This document shows, piece after piece, positions 37,044 through 45,772 of a stretch of DNA of 64,000 nucleotides. The notes under the pieces are model-generated. The model was not told where the DNA came from, did not search any database, and was given only the letters and a program-made list of their open reading frames with translations. The number at the start of each line of letters is the position of its first letter. Position 1 is the first letter of the stretch. Source of the stretch: JAMXLO01 sp036265005 (lineage in GTDB: Bacteria > Pseudomonadota > Alphaproteobacteria > Acetobacterales > Acetobacteraceae); contig DATAPW010000284.1 of the NCBI GenBank assembly GCA_036265005.1, forward strand, positions 26,621 through 90,620. Direction: 5' to 3'. The translations under genes and the position numbers were made by a program.

Positions 37044-37528
37044 CTATGCCGGTTTGTCCAGCGGCGCGCCGAAGATCGCACGCTGGTAGGCGGCCAGCAG
37101 TACCGGCTCCTCGATGGATCCATGGTGGTGCAGCTGCCGCCAGACGCCATTCGTCCTGATGAACCAGCGCGTCGAGCGGAAGCGAAGATCGAGCCGCACG
37201 GTGGGTGTCTTGCAGGAACCCTTCTCGCGCCCGACGACTAGAGATGCCAATCGCTGCCGCCCTGGCTGGTGAAGTCGTGGAATGCGACCCGCACGGTCGC
37301 CGATCCGTTGAACAGCCTGGCATATCCGTCGCGGATTGCCGGCCACCCGCGCCGTATGCCGCCGATGGGATTGTCCATGCTCGGTACATCGCCGTCAGCC
37401 CAGTTGGCGGCCAGTGCATCGAGATCCCTGGCGTTGAACGCCCGGTAGAAACCGATCACCGCGTCGAGGGGATTGCCATCGCCGGCTGGTGCTTCAGCAC
37501 CGGTGATCTCGGTTGGATGCGATGACAT
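37044..37528 (-). pseudogene. SnoaL/NTF2-like protein, frameshifted
   Basis: The first part (from ATG 37528) reads NPLDAVIGFYRAFNARDLDA, then DNPIGGIRRGWPAIRDGYAR and VRVAFHDFTSQGGSDWHL before a stop near 37240. The next frame continues as LASLVVGREKGSCKTPTVRL, RSTRWFIRTNGVWRQLHHHG and SIEEPVLLAAYQRAIFGAPL. Joined, these form one complete NTF2-like domain of about 160 residues. A single-base shift near 37238-37246 is enough to explain the break, so it may be recent. Confidence 0.8.
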
Positions 37529-37837
37529 GCGATATCGTCCCTCGGTCTGAGATGCACACCTGATACCAAGCCATTCCGTCATGGTCAGCCCCGCCATGAC
37601 GGTATTGGGTCGCGGTCACTGGGAGTCGGTATGATTGAACCTTCGGCAGCAATCGCGCCTGCCCGATTGCGCGATTTTGGTACAATCCTGCGGCAAAATT
37701 TCCGCCCCGCCATTTCAATCGTATGGAAGAAAATTGTCGTGGATACTGAATAGAAAATTGCTGCCAGTATTGGCATATCGACCGATGTCGGCAATCGTCA
37801 TCGATATGGCACCGGCACGCGCGACAAGGAGATCGCA
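37529..37837. other. Intergenic region with hairpin repeat and AT-rich stretch
   Basis: It contains the short palindromic repeat at 37576-37602 (CCGTCATGG...CCATGACGG, type A copy 3). From about 37660 to 37790 it holds a stretch clearly richer in A and T than the surroundings, ending in AAGGAGATCGCA before the cupin gene. The AT-rich part is the likely promoter region of the cupin gene; no exact promoter is claimed. Confidence 0.6.
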
Positions 37838-38266
37838 ATGGCTCGCACACATCAGCCAGGCCAGGCCAATTTCCGCTCCGTGCTGCCGGAAGACATCGAC
37901 TGGAAGCCGTTTGCGGCGTTTCCGCCGTCGGTCCGCCTCGCGGTCATCGTCGGCAAGCCATCGCAGCCCGGCCTGTATGTGATCAGGGTCAAGGTACCGC
38001 ACGGCGTGATGCTGATGCCCCACAAGCACCCGGAAGATCGCGTCTATACCGTCATGTCCGGGATTTTCTACATTGGCCTGGGTGAGCAGTTCGACGGTGA
38101 GAAGGTGCAGGCATTTCCGGCCGGCAGCGTCATCGTCCTGCCCGGCGATATCTACCACTTCCATTGGGCGAAATCCGGCGAGTACGTCACGCAGGTGACG
38201 GCGATCGGGCCGCTCGGCCTGGAATACGAGGATGCGCACGACGATCCGCGGAGCAAGCACGCGTAG
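37838..38266 (+). CDS. Cupin-domain protein
   Basis: A 142-residue single-domain cupin. Motif 1 reads PHKHPEDRVYTVMSGIFYIG (metal-binding His/His/Glu positions) and motif 2 PAGSVIVLPGDIYHFHW with a further His. It may bind a metal and act as an isomerase, dioxygenase or sensor; similar proteins are mostly of unknown role. AAGGAG stands 7 bases before the ATG. The SDR 116 bases downstream may be in the same unit. Confidence 0.8.
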   Translation: MARTHQPGQANFRSVLPEDIDWKPFAAFPPSVRLAVIVGKPSQPGLYVIRVKVPHGVMLMPHKHPEDRVYTVMSGIFYIGLGEQFDGEKVQAFPAGSVIVLPGDIYHFHWAKSGEYVTQVTAIGPLGLEYEDAHDDPRSKHA

Positions 38267-38382
38267 ATGCGTCAGAGCAGTGGCGCGATGGCGGGCGAAC
38301 GAGATTCGGAGACGCTGATGATCATCGCCGCGACGCGTGCCGGTTGTCGGTTGCTTGCCGCCAGACACAGGGGGATTTTGCC

Positions 38383-39093
38383 ATGGCCGACGCGCAGAAA
38401 GTGGCTGTCATCACCGGCGCCTCGCAGGGTATCGGCGCGGCTCTGGTCAAGGCGTACCGCGACCGCAACTACCGGGTGGTCGCAACCGCGCGTTCCATCG
38501 GGGCCTCGCCCGATGACGACATCCTTGCGGTGCCCGGCGACATTGCCGATCGCAGGACGGCCGAGCGTGCCATCTCCGAAGGCATGGCCCGGTTCGGCCG
38601 CATCGATACCCTCGTGAACAATGCCGGCATCTTCATCGCCAAGCCGTTCACCCAGTACACCGAGGCCGACTATGCGGCGATCCTCGGCGTCAACCTCGCC
38701 GGCTTCTTCCACGCCACGCAACTCGCCATCGCGGCGATGGAGCAGCAGGGCAGTGGCCATGTGGTGCAGGTCTCCACCAGCCTGGTGGACCACGCGAGCA
38801 CTGCCGTGCCGTCGGTGCTCGCATCGTTGACCAAGGGCGGCCTGAACGCTGCAACCAGATCGCTGGCGATCGAGTATGCCGGGCGCGGAATCCGGGTGAA
38901 TGCGGTCGCGCTTGGGGTCATCAAGTCGCCGATGCATCCGGTCGAGGCGCATCCTGAACTCGACCGCCTGCACCCGGTCGGCCATATGGGTGAGATCTCC
39001 GATGTCGTGGACGCCATCCTGTACCTGGAGTCGGCCGGGTTCGTGACCGGCGAGATCCTGCATGTCGACGGCGGGCAGAGCGCGGGCCACTGA
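38383..39093 (+). CDS. SDR-family protein lacking the usual catalytic Tyr
   Basis: A 236-residue SDR with the NAD(P) motif TGASQGIG, a basic VVATARS, TLVNNAGIF and GEILHVDGGQSAGH. The active-site segment reads VSTSLVDHASTAVPSVLASL then TKGGLNA: the Lys is kept, but the position four residues before it, normally Tyr, is Ala. A group of SDRs with similar ...PS.LA.LTKGGLNA... segments exists, so this is probably a natural variant rather than damage. Activity as a normal dehydrogenase is doubtful. Its partner may be the upstream cupin. Confidence 0.85.
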   Translation: MADAQKVAVITGASQGIGAALVKAYRDRNYRVVATARSIGASPDDDILAVPGDIADRRTAERAISEGMARFGRIDTLVNNAGIFIAKPFTQYTEADYAAILGVNLAGFFHATQLAIAAMEQQGSGHVVQVSTSLVDHASTAVPSVLASLTKGGLNAATRSLAIEYAGRGIRVNAVALGVIKSPMHPVEAHPELDRLHPVGHMGEISDVVDAILYLESAGFVTGEILHVDGGQSAGH

Positions 39094-39183
39094 AACCGCG
39101 CGCCGGATCCCGTGCCTGCCTCAACATGTCGTGCTGACGCTCGATAGGCTAGAGTCGCCGCCCAATCTCGTGGATGGCACGAT

Positions 39184-40788
39184 ATGGCAAATTCTCCGAC
39201 ACGGACCGCGCAGGTCCTGAATGCACCCCCTCGGCGGCAGGCTCAGCCGCCGGGGCCGTGCGCGATGGTGATCTTCGGCGCCGGCGGCGACCTGACCCGG
39301 CGGCTGCTGATCCCCGCGCTGTACAATCTTGCGAATACCGGATTGCTCCCCGAGCATTTCGCTATCATCGGCGTGGATCTCGCGGATCGCAGCCTCGACG
39401 ACTGGCGGAACAGCCTGCACGACATGCTGCAGAGCTTCGTCGGCAACCCCAGCAGCGAGAGCCGCATTCCGGCGCTCGACGAAGCGTCATGGCAGCGCCT
39501 GGCCGGCCGCATGTCCTATGTGCAGGGCGACATGAGCGACCGCGGCCTGTACGAGACGCTGCAATTGCATCTGCGGGACGTTGCGCGCGACCAGCAGACC
39601 GGCGGCAACTGCCTGTTCTACCTGGCGGTGGCCGACCGCTTCTTCGGTCCCGTGGTGGAACAACTCGGCCATGCCGGACTGCTCGACGAAGAGCTGCAGG
39701 ATGACAAGCCGCAGCGCTGGCGCCGCGTGGTCATCGAGAAGCCGTTCGGCCACAGCCTGCCATCGGCACGCGACCTCAACACGCGCATCCGCCGTGAACT
39801 GCGCGAGAATCAGATCTATCGGATTGACCATTTCCTCGGGAAGGAGACGGTCCAGAACATCATGGCCTTCCGCTTCGCCAACGGCCTGTTCGAGCCGATC
39901 TGGAACCGTGACCGGATCGACCACGTGCAGATCACCGTGGCGGAAACCGTCGGCGTCGAGCACCGCGGCAAATTCTACGAGGTGACCGGCGCGCTGCGTG
40001 ACATGGTGCCGAACCATGTGTTCCAGTTGTTGGCGATGGTGGCGATGGAGCCGCCGGCGGGGTTCGATGCGGAATCGGTGCGCAACCGCAAGGCCGATGT
40101 GTTTGCCGCGTTGCGTACCCTGGACGAGGACGATGCGGTACGCGGCCAGTACGGCCCAGGAACCGTGCTGGGTCAGGACGTGGTGGAGTACCGCGCCGAA
40201 CCCGATGTGGCCGCCGATTCCAATACCGAGACGTTCGCTGCCATGCGCCTGGCGATCGACAACTGGCGCTGGGCCGGCGTGCCGTTCTACCTGCGCACCG
40301 GCAAGCGGATGTCGCGCCGCTATACCGAGATCGCCATCCGCTTCAAGCATGCGCCGTATGCGCCGTTCGAGGATACCCATGTCGATAAGCTGCCGCCCAA
40401 CTGGCTGGTCCTGCAGATCCAGCCGGATGAAGCGATTTCACTGCAGTTCGAGGTGAAGCGGCCGGGGCCGGTGGTGGACCTCGCCGCGGTGCGCATGGAA
40501 TTCAAATATCGCGACTGGTTTCCGCGCGAGCCGAATGTCGGCTACGAGACGCTGATCTATGACTGCATGATCGGCGACCAGACACTGTTCCAGCGCGCCG
40601 ACATGGTGGAGGAGACCTGGCGCGTCGTGCAGCCGGTGCTGGATGCCTGGGCGGCAGCGCCGCCGCGCCATTTCCCGAATTACGCCGCGGGCAGCGATGG
40701 CCCGCGCGCCGCGGACCAGCTGTTGCAGAAGGAAGGTCGCGCCTGGCGGCCGGTCGGCGGCACCGAGGATCCGCATCCAACGGTTTGA
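39184..40788 (+). CDS. zwf: Glucose-6-phosphate 1-dehydrogenase
   Basis: The 534-residue enzyme oxidises glucose-6-phosphate to 6-phosphogluconolactone, feeding the pentose-phosphate or Entner-Doudoroff route. The coenzyme site is VIFGAGGDLTRR (about residues 29-40), the conserved EKPFG is at 185-189 and the active-site RIDHFLGK at 213-220. Further landmarks are VPFYLRTGKRM and the C-terminal YETLIYDCMIGDQTLF. An N-terminal extension of about 25 residues rich in Pro/Gln/Arg precedes the domain. No pgl or edd gene follows here; the next gene is an ABC binding protein. Confidence 0.95.
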   Translation: MANSPTRTAQVLNAPPRRQAQPPGPCAMVIFGAGGDLTRRLLIPALYNLANTGLLPEHFAIIGVDLADRSLDDWRNSLHDMLQSFVGNPSSESRIPALDEASWQRLAGRMSYVQGDMSDRGLYETLQLHLRDVARDQQTGGNCLFYLAVADRFFGPVVEQLGHAGLLDEELQDDKPQRWRRVVIEKPFGHSLPSARDLNTRIRRELRENQIYRIDHFLGKETVQNIMAFRFANGLFEPIWNRDRIDHVQITVAETVGVEHRGKFYEVTGALRDMVPNHVFQLLAMVAMEPPAGFDAESVRNRKADVFAALRTLDEDDAVRGQYGPGTVLGQDVVEYRAEPDVAADSNTETFAAMRLAIDNWRWAGVPFYLRTGKRMSRRYTEIAIRFKHAPYAPFEDTHVDKLPPNWLVLQIQPDEAISLQFEVKRPGPVVDLAAVRMEFKYRDWFPREPNVGYETLIYDCMIGDQTLFQRADMVEETWRVVQPVLDAWAAAPPRHFPNYAAGSDGPRAADQLLQKEGRAWRPVGGTEDPHPTV

Positions 40789-40839
40789 CTAACGAGTCCG
40801 CGCCGCCATACTCCGGCCAATCGCTGGGGCAGGTGGACA

Positions 40840-41916
40840 ATGGCGCAAAACGGATCGGTACTGTCTCGGCGCAGGGTGTTGCAGGCTTCGGCGGGAGCGC
40901 TCGCATGCCCGTTCGTGATACCGGCGCTGGCGGCCGACACCCTGGTGGTCAATGGCTACGGCGCCGAATTCCAGGACATCATCACGCGCACCACCATCGA
41001 GCCGTTCCAGAAGAAGTTCGGCGTCCAGGTCACCTACGACAACACCGGCTCCGCGGCGCAGAACTACGCGAAGATCCGTGCCTCCCGTGGCGCGCCGGGC
41101 TTCGATGTCGCCGGCGAACTGACCCCGCCCGAACTCATCCTCGGCCAGCGCGAGAAACTGCTGGAGACCGTCACCGAGTCCGAGGTGCCGAACCTGAAAT
41201 ACGTCTGGCAGAAGAGCCGCAGCATCGCCGCGCCGACCGGCGTCGTGCACAGCTACCAGTATCTCGCCCTGCTGTGGAACAAGACGCATCTGGAGAAGCC
41301 GGCGTCGTGGGCGAATTACTGGAACCCGGCGCCCGCGTACGGCGACAAGGTCAAAGGCCACCTGATTGCGTTCGAGCCGGCCAACCTGCTGTCGGTGTAC
41401 GCGCTGATCATGGCGGCGAAGCTGAAAGGCGGCGGCGTGGAGAACATGCAGCCGGCATGGGATCTGCTGCAGGCGCAGAAACCCTGGATCGGCGTCAGCG
41501 TCATGGCGTCCGATGCGGCGGCGCCGTATTTCGAGAATGACCAGGTGTGGCTTGCACCTTTCTGGAGCGCCCGGTCCGGCTACTACGTGGCACACAACTA
41601 TCCGGTGGACTTCACCATCCCGCAGGAGGGCACGATCGGACTGGCAAACTGCGCCGCGGTGCCGGTCGGCGCGGCCAACAAGAAGCTCGCGTTCGAGTTC
41701 ATCAACTTCCGCCTCGACCCCGAGGTGCAGCATGCGTTCAACCTGGCGTACCGCTCCAGCCCCGGCCGGCCCGACATCACCGACTGGCCCGCGGATTATG
41801 CCGCGACGCAAATCGTCACCGAGCAGAAGATGGCCAGCGTGGACTTCCCCGACAGTGCGGTGATCGGCAGCAAGCGCGGCGAATGGACCCGCAAGTGGCA
41901 GGAGATCATGAGCTGA
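40840..41916 (+). CDS. ABC transporter substrate-binding protein (PotD-like), Tat signal
   Basis: The 358-residue protein has an N-terminal twin-arginine-type signal (SRRRVLQASAGALACPFVIP, cleaved near ALAADT) followed by a PotD/AfuA-like periplasmic binding fold (LVVNGYGAEFQDIITRTTIE, GFDVAGELTPPELIL, YQYLALLWNKTHL, ASDAAAPYFENDQVWLAPFW). It delivers a ligand to the permeases encoded next. Although the fold is polyamine-type, the catabolic genes further down the operon (IolE- and IolG-like) point to a polyol or sugar-derived ligand; this is inference. Confidence 0.87.
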   Translation: MAQNGSVLSRRRVLQASAGALACPFVIPALAADTLVVNGYGAEFQDIITRTTIEPFQKKFGVQVTYDNTGSAAQNYAKIRASRGAPGFDVAGELTPPELILGQREKLLETVTESEVPNLKYVWQKSRSIAAPTGVVHSYQYLALLWNKTHLEKPASWANYWNPAPAYGDKVKGHLIAFEPANLLSVYALIMAAKLKGGGVENMQPAWDLLQAQKPWIGVSVMASDAAAPYFENDQVWLAPFWSARSGYYVAHNYPVDFTIPQEGTIGLANCAAVPVGAANKKLAFEFINFRLDPEVQHAFNLAYRSSPGRPDITDWPADYAATQIVTEQKMASVDFPDSAVIGSKRGEWTRKWQEIMS

Positions 41917-41941
41917 TGTTGACCGGCGAGTGACGTCCAAT

Positions 41942-42022
41942 CCGTCATGGCTGGGCTTGTCCGGGCCATCTGTGCATCACCGTGTCGCCACCGATGGCCG
42001 GGACAAGCCCGGCCGTGACGGA
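41942..42022. repeat. Intergenic hairpin repeat (type A copy 4) inside an operon
   Basis: The left arm CCGTCATGGCTGGGCTTGTC and the right arm GACAAGCCCGGCCGTGACGG pair over about 28 bases with a 22-base loop. It sits between the binding-protein gene and the first permease gene. A hairpin here could protect or attenuate the message, giving more binding protein than permease, as seen in other importer operons. Confidence 0.85.
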
Positions 42023-42027
42023 TAACA

Positions 42028-42876
42028 ATGTCAGGCCGTCACCGCCTGACCCCCTACCTGCTGATCGCCGTGCCGGCCGCGTTCCTGCTGGTGTTCTTCG
42101 TGGTTCCCTCCGTCGTGTTGCTGTCGATGAGCGTGGTGCAATCCGAGGACACCATCCCCACCGGCAACCTCACGCTCGACAACTACGCGACGCTGCTGTC
42201 CGGCCGGCTTTACCTCAGCGCGATCCTGCGCAGCTTCGTCGTCGGCATCGCCTCGGGTGTCATCGTGGTGCTGCTGGCCTATCCGCTGGCGTATTTCCTC
42301 GTGCGCACCACCAGCCGATGGAAGAACCTGCTCATCGCGCTGTCGCTGGCGCCGCTGCTGGCCAGCGTGATCGTGCGCACCTATGGCTGGTGGGTGGTGC
42401 TGAACCGCGAGGGCGCGTTGAACGTCGCGCTCCGTTCGCTTGGCGTGATCGACCAGCCGCTGATCATGCTGCCGTCCACCGTGGCCATCATCATAGGCCT
42501 GGCGCACGCATTGCTGCCCTATGGCGTGCTCACCATCATGGCCTCGCTGAACGGGCTCAATCCCAGCCTGGAACGCGCCGCGATGAGCCTCGGCGCCGGA
42601 CGCACGCGCACCTTCCTGTCCGTCACGTTGCCGCTGACCGCGCCGGGCATCGCCGGCGGCTTCCTGCTGACCTTCGCCATCGCCATGAGCGCCTACGCCA
42701 CGCCCGCGATCCTCGGCGGTCCGACCACCGAGGTGATGGCCACGATGATCCGCCGCTTCATGCTCGAACTGCTGGACTGGTCGCTCGGGTCGGCGATGGG
42801 CGCGATCCTGCTGGCCAGCGCGATGGTCCTGCTGTTGCTCACCAGTACACTCGGCGCAAGGCAGCGCGCGCCGTGA
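42028..42876 (+). CDS. ABC transporter permease (PotB-like)
   Basis: A 282-residue permease with six predicted membrane helices and the EAA loop near residues 187-206 (LNPSLERAAMSLGAGRTRTF), which contacts the ATPase. It has the usual PotB-type start (LTPYLLIAVPAAFLLVFFVV). Its stop overlaps the next permease start (TGATG), so they are translated together. It is part of the 40840-47567 operon. Confidence 0.9.
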   Translation: MSGRHRLTPYLLIAVPAAFLLVFFVVPSVVLLSMSVVQSEDTIPTGNLTLDNYATLLSGRLYLSAILRSFVVGIASGVIVVLLAYPLAYFLVRTTSRWKNLLIALSLAPLLASVIVRTYGWWVVLNREGALNVALRSLGVIDQPLIMLPSTVAIIIGLAHALLPYGVLTIMASLNGLNPSLERAAMSLGAGRTRTFLSVTLPLTAPGIAGGFLLTFAIAMSAYATPAILGGPTTEVMATMIRRFMLELLDWSLGSAMGAILLASAMVLLLLTSTLGARQRAP

Positions 42877-43691
42877 TGCTGTCCGGCCGACTGCCTTGGG
42901 GAGTGCTCCGGTTCGCGGTCGCCTGCGTCTACCTGTTCATGCTGGGTCCGATCCTGATCACAGCGGCCGTCGCGTTCAATCAGGACAACCGCTCGTACTT
43001 TCCGCCACGCGGCTTCTCCTTGCAGTGGTGGGGCGCGGCATTCGGTCCGCAATGGCTGCAGCCGCTGGCGTTCAGCCTGGAACTCGCCGGTCTCGCCGCA
43101 CTGATCTCGGCCGCCGCCGGCATGCCGCTGGCATTCGCCTTCCAGCGCTACGAGTTCCCCGGCAAGGCACTGATGCGCGCCATCACGCTGGGTCCGCTGA
43201 TTTTGCCCAGCCTGGTGACGGGCATCGCGCTGTTGCAGTTCCTGTCGTTGATCGGCCTTGGCCGCTGGATGGGATTCTGGGCACTGCTGATCGGCCACGT
43301 GGTGATCTGCCTGCCGTTTTCGGTGCGCACCGTTGCGATCAGCCTCGCGGCGATGCCGGGCAATCTCGAACCGGCCGCCGCCAGCCTCGGCGCGACGCCA
43401 TACGCCGTGCTGCGGCATGTCACGCTGCCGCTGGCTGCGCCGGGCATGTTTGCCGGCATGATCTTCGCATTCATCCACAGCTTCGACGATGTGAACCTGT
43501 CGCTGTTCATCGCGCGACCCGGCGAACGGCCGCTGACCGTGACGATCCTGGCGTTCCTCGATTTTGGTTTCGCGCCGACGCTGGCGGCGGTTTCCATCGT
43601 CTCGATGCTGATTCCCCTGGCGCTGGTCGCGCTGTTCGGCCGCTTCGTCGGCATCGGCGACTTCCTGTACCAGGAAACCGGCAATGGCTGA
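42876..43691 (+). CDS. ABC transporter permease (PotC-like)
   Basis: The 271-residue second permease has the PotC-type pattern, with RYEFPGKALMRAITLGPLIL, the EAA loop NLEPAAASLGATPYAVLRHV and FAFIHSFDDVNLSLF. ATG 42876 overlaps the preceding stop; a GTG three bases earlier is also possible. Its end overlaps the ATPase gene by 8 bases, so the three membrane/ATPase genes are coupled. Confidence 0.9.
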   Translation: MLSGRLPWGVLRFAVACVYLFMLGPILITAAVAFNQDNRSYFPPRGFSLQWWGAAFGPQWLQPLAFSLELAGLAALISAAAGMPLAFAFQRYEFPGKALMRAITLGPLILPSLVTGIALLQFLSLIGLGRWMGFWALLIGHVVICLPFSVRTVAISLAAMPGNLEPAAASLGATPYAVLRHVTLPLAAPGMFAGMIFAFIHSFDDVNLSLFIARPGERPLTVTILAFLDFGFAPTLAAVSIVSMLIPLALVALFGRFVGIGDFLYQETGNG

Positions 43692-44676
43692 GGCCGCCCT
43701 GCAACTCTGTGCGCTGACCAAGCGGTTCGGTGCCATGACCGCGGTCGATGCGATCGATCTGTCGGTCGCGCCGGGCGAATTCGTCACGCTGCTCGGCCCC
43801 AGCGGCTGCGGCAAGACGACGACGCTGAACATGATCGCCGGCTTCATCGCACCGGACGCCGGCGGCATCAGGCTGCAGGGCAGGGCAGTGGAGGCATTGC
43901 CGCCGTTCCGTCGCGATCTCGGTTTGGTGTTCCAGGACTATGCGCTGTTCCCGCACATGACGGTTGCCGAGAATGTCGGCTTCGGACTGCGCATGCGTCG
44001 GGTGCCGCGTGGCGAAATGACGCAGCGGGTCGCCGAGGCGCTGGAGCTTGTGCAGTTGAGCGGCCTGGGCGAGCGGCGGCCGTTGCAGCTGTCCGGCGGA
44101 CAGCGGCAACGCGTGGCGCTGGCACGCGCCCTGGTGATCCGGCCCGCCATGCTCCTGCTGGATGAGCCGCTGTCCAATCTGGACCTGAAGCTGCGCGAGG
44201 AAATGCGCGTGGAAATCTCGGCTTTGCAGCGGCGGCTGGGCATCGCGACGGTGTTCGTCACCCACGACCAGGGCGAGGCGCTCACCATGTCGGACCGCGT
44301 TGCGGTGATGCGCCAGGGGCACATCGAGCAGATCGGCACGCCCGGCGATATCTACGAACGTCCCGCCACGCGTTTTGTCGCCGGCTTCATCGGCGCTGCC
44401 AATGTGATCGATGAGCGGGAAGGGGTCGCGGTGATTCGCCCGGAACGACTGAAACTGAGTGCGCCGGGGCAGCAGCCCTCCGGGGCCAGATCTTGGCCGG
44501 TCCAGGTGGAACGTGTGGTATATCTCGGCCCACGTCTCGAATTGCGATTGCGCCGCGCCGATGGCACGCAACTGCTGGCGGACGCGGTCAATGACGGCGG
44601 CGCAGGATGGTCCGCCGGCGACAGCGCGGTCGCCTGGGTCCGCCCGGAGGACACATGGCAGATTCCCAGGGCGTGA
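43684..44676 (+). CDS. ABC transporter ATP-binding protein (PotA-like)
   Basis: A 330-residue ATPase with Walker A LLGPSGCGKTTTLNM, Q-loop VFQDYALFPHMTV, signature LSGGQRQRVALARAL, Walker B MLLLDEPLSNLD and switch His in VFVTHDQGEALTMS. A C-terminal TOBE-type domain (about 240-330) follows. It powers the importer of this operon. Its end overlaps the first dehydrogenase gene by 22 bases, which ties transport to catabolism in one transcript. Confidence 0.92.
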   Translation: MAEAALQLCALTKRFGAMTAVDAIDLSVAPGEFVTLLGPSGCGKTTTLNMIAGFIAPDAGGIRLQGRAVEALPPFRRDLGLVFQDYALFPHMTVAENVGFGLRMRRVPRGEMTQRVAEALELVQLSGLGERRPLQLSGGQRQRVALARALVIRPAMLLLDEPLSNLDLKLREEMRVEISALQRRLGIATVFVTHDQGEALTMSDRVAVMRQGHIEQIGTPGDIYERPATRFVAGFIGAANVIDEREGVAVIRPERLKLSAPGQQPSGARSWPVQVERVVYLGPRLELRLRRADGTQLLADAVNDGGAGWSAGDSAVAWVRPEDTWQIPRA

Positions 44677-45770
44677 AGCGGCTCAGGGTCGGGGTGGTCG
44701 GGTGCGGGCTGATCGCGCAGGTGATGCATCTGCACTATCTGCGCGAACTCGCTGAACACTACGAGATCGCCGCGCTGTGCGATATCTCCGACGATGTCCG
44801 CTCGGCGTGCGCGCGCGATTACGGCGTGCGCTCCACCTGCGCCGACTGGCGCGAGCTGATTGCGCTGGACCTCGACGCAGTGCTGGTGCTCACGCCGGGC
44901 AGCCACGCACCGATCGCCATCGCCGCGGCCGATGCGGGAAGACATGTGCTGGTCGAGAAGCCGATGTGCTTCTCGGTGGCCGAGGGCCAGGCGATGATCG
45001 GCGCCGCGGAACGCGCGGGGGTTGTGCTGATGGTGGCGTACAACAAGCGCTACGACCCGGCGTATCGCCGGATGCAGGCCGACGCGCGGACCTTGCGCGA
45101 CCTGCGTCTTGCGCGCGTCACCACGTTGGAATCGCCGTTCCAGCCCTATGTTGCGCATTACCGGTTGCACCGGGCGGCGGCGCCGTCCGCGACACTCGCG
45201 GCACGCTTCGAGGCGGACAATGCCGCTCGTGTCACCGCGGCCATCGGCGACGCCGATCCGCTGTCGCGCCGCGCCTATCGCCTCGTCCTGCTCGATTCCA
45301 TGGTGCATGAGTTCAATGCGGTCCGCGGCATGCTGGGCGAGCCGGATCGGCTCGAATTCGCCGACATCCGCGAACACGGCCTGACCGCGATCCTGCGTTT
45401 CGGCGAGACCCAGTGCATCGTCGCCTGGGTCGATCTGCCGGGCATGGCGCGCTACCGGATGGAGTTCGCTTTCTATGCCCTCGATCGCCGGCTGACCTTG
45501 TCGTTTCCGTCGCCGTTCCTGCGGAGCATGCCGACTTTGCTGACCACCGAGGCCGGGGAAGCCGATGGACCGTGTGCGACGCGTACTGAGCAGGTCACGT
45601 CCTACGCGGAAAGCTTCAGGCAGGAACTGCTGCATTTCCATGATTGCGTCACCGCCGGGCGCGCGCCGCTGACCTCGGGCGCCGATGCGTTGCGCGACAT
45701 CGCGTTGTGCCAGGCCGTGGTTGCCGCGCATCGCAGCCGCATGCCGATCGACATCCCGACGGCGCTCTGA
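44655..45770 (+). CDS. Gfo/Idh/MocA-family oxidoreductase (1)
   Basis: A 371-residue NAD(P)-dependent dehydrogenase. The Rossmann start is LRVGVVGCGLIAQVMHLHYL, the coenzyme/active-site loop HVLVEKPMCFSVAEGQAMIG carries the family EKP motif, and the C-terminal half has the mixed sheet domain with LLDSMVHEFNAVRGMLGEPD (His-containing). It begins inside the end of the ATPase gene and ends two bases before the next oxidoreductase. It probably oxidises or epimerises an inositol- or sugar-type compound brought in by the transporter. Confidence 0.87.
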   Translation: MADSQGVKRLRVGVVGCGLIAQVMHLHYLRELAEHYEIAALCDISDDVRSACARDYGVRSTCADWRELIALDLDAVLVLTPGSHAPIAIAAADAGRHVLVEKPMCFSVAEGQAMIGAAERAGVVLMVAYNKRYDPAYRRMQADARTLRDLRLARVTTLESPFQPYVAHYRLHRAAAPSATLAARFEADNAARVTAAIGDADPLSRRAYRLVLLDSMVHEFNAVRGMLGEPDRLEFADIREHGLTAILRFGETQCIVAWVDLPGMARYRMEFAFYALDRRLTLSFPSPFLRSMPTLLTTEAGEADGPCATRTEQVTSYAESFRQELLHFHDCVTAGRAPLTSGADALRDIALCQAVVAAHRSRMPIDIPTAL

Positions 45771-45772
45771 CC

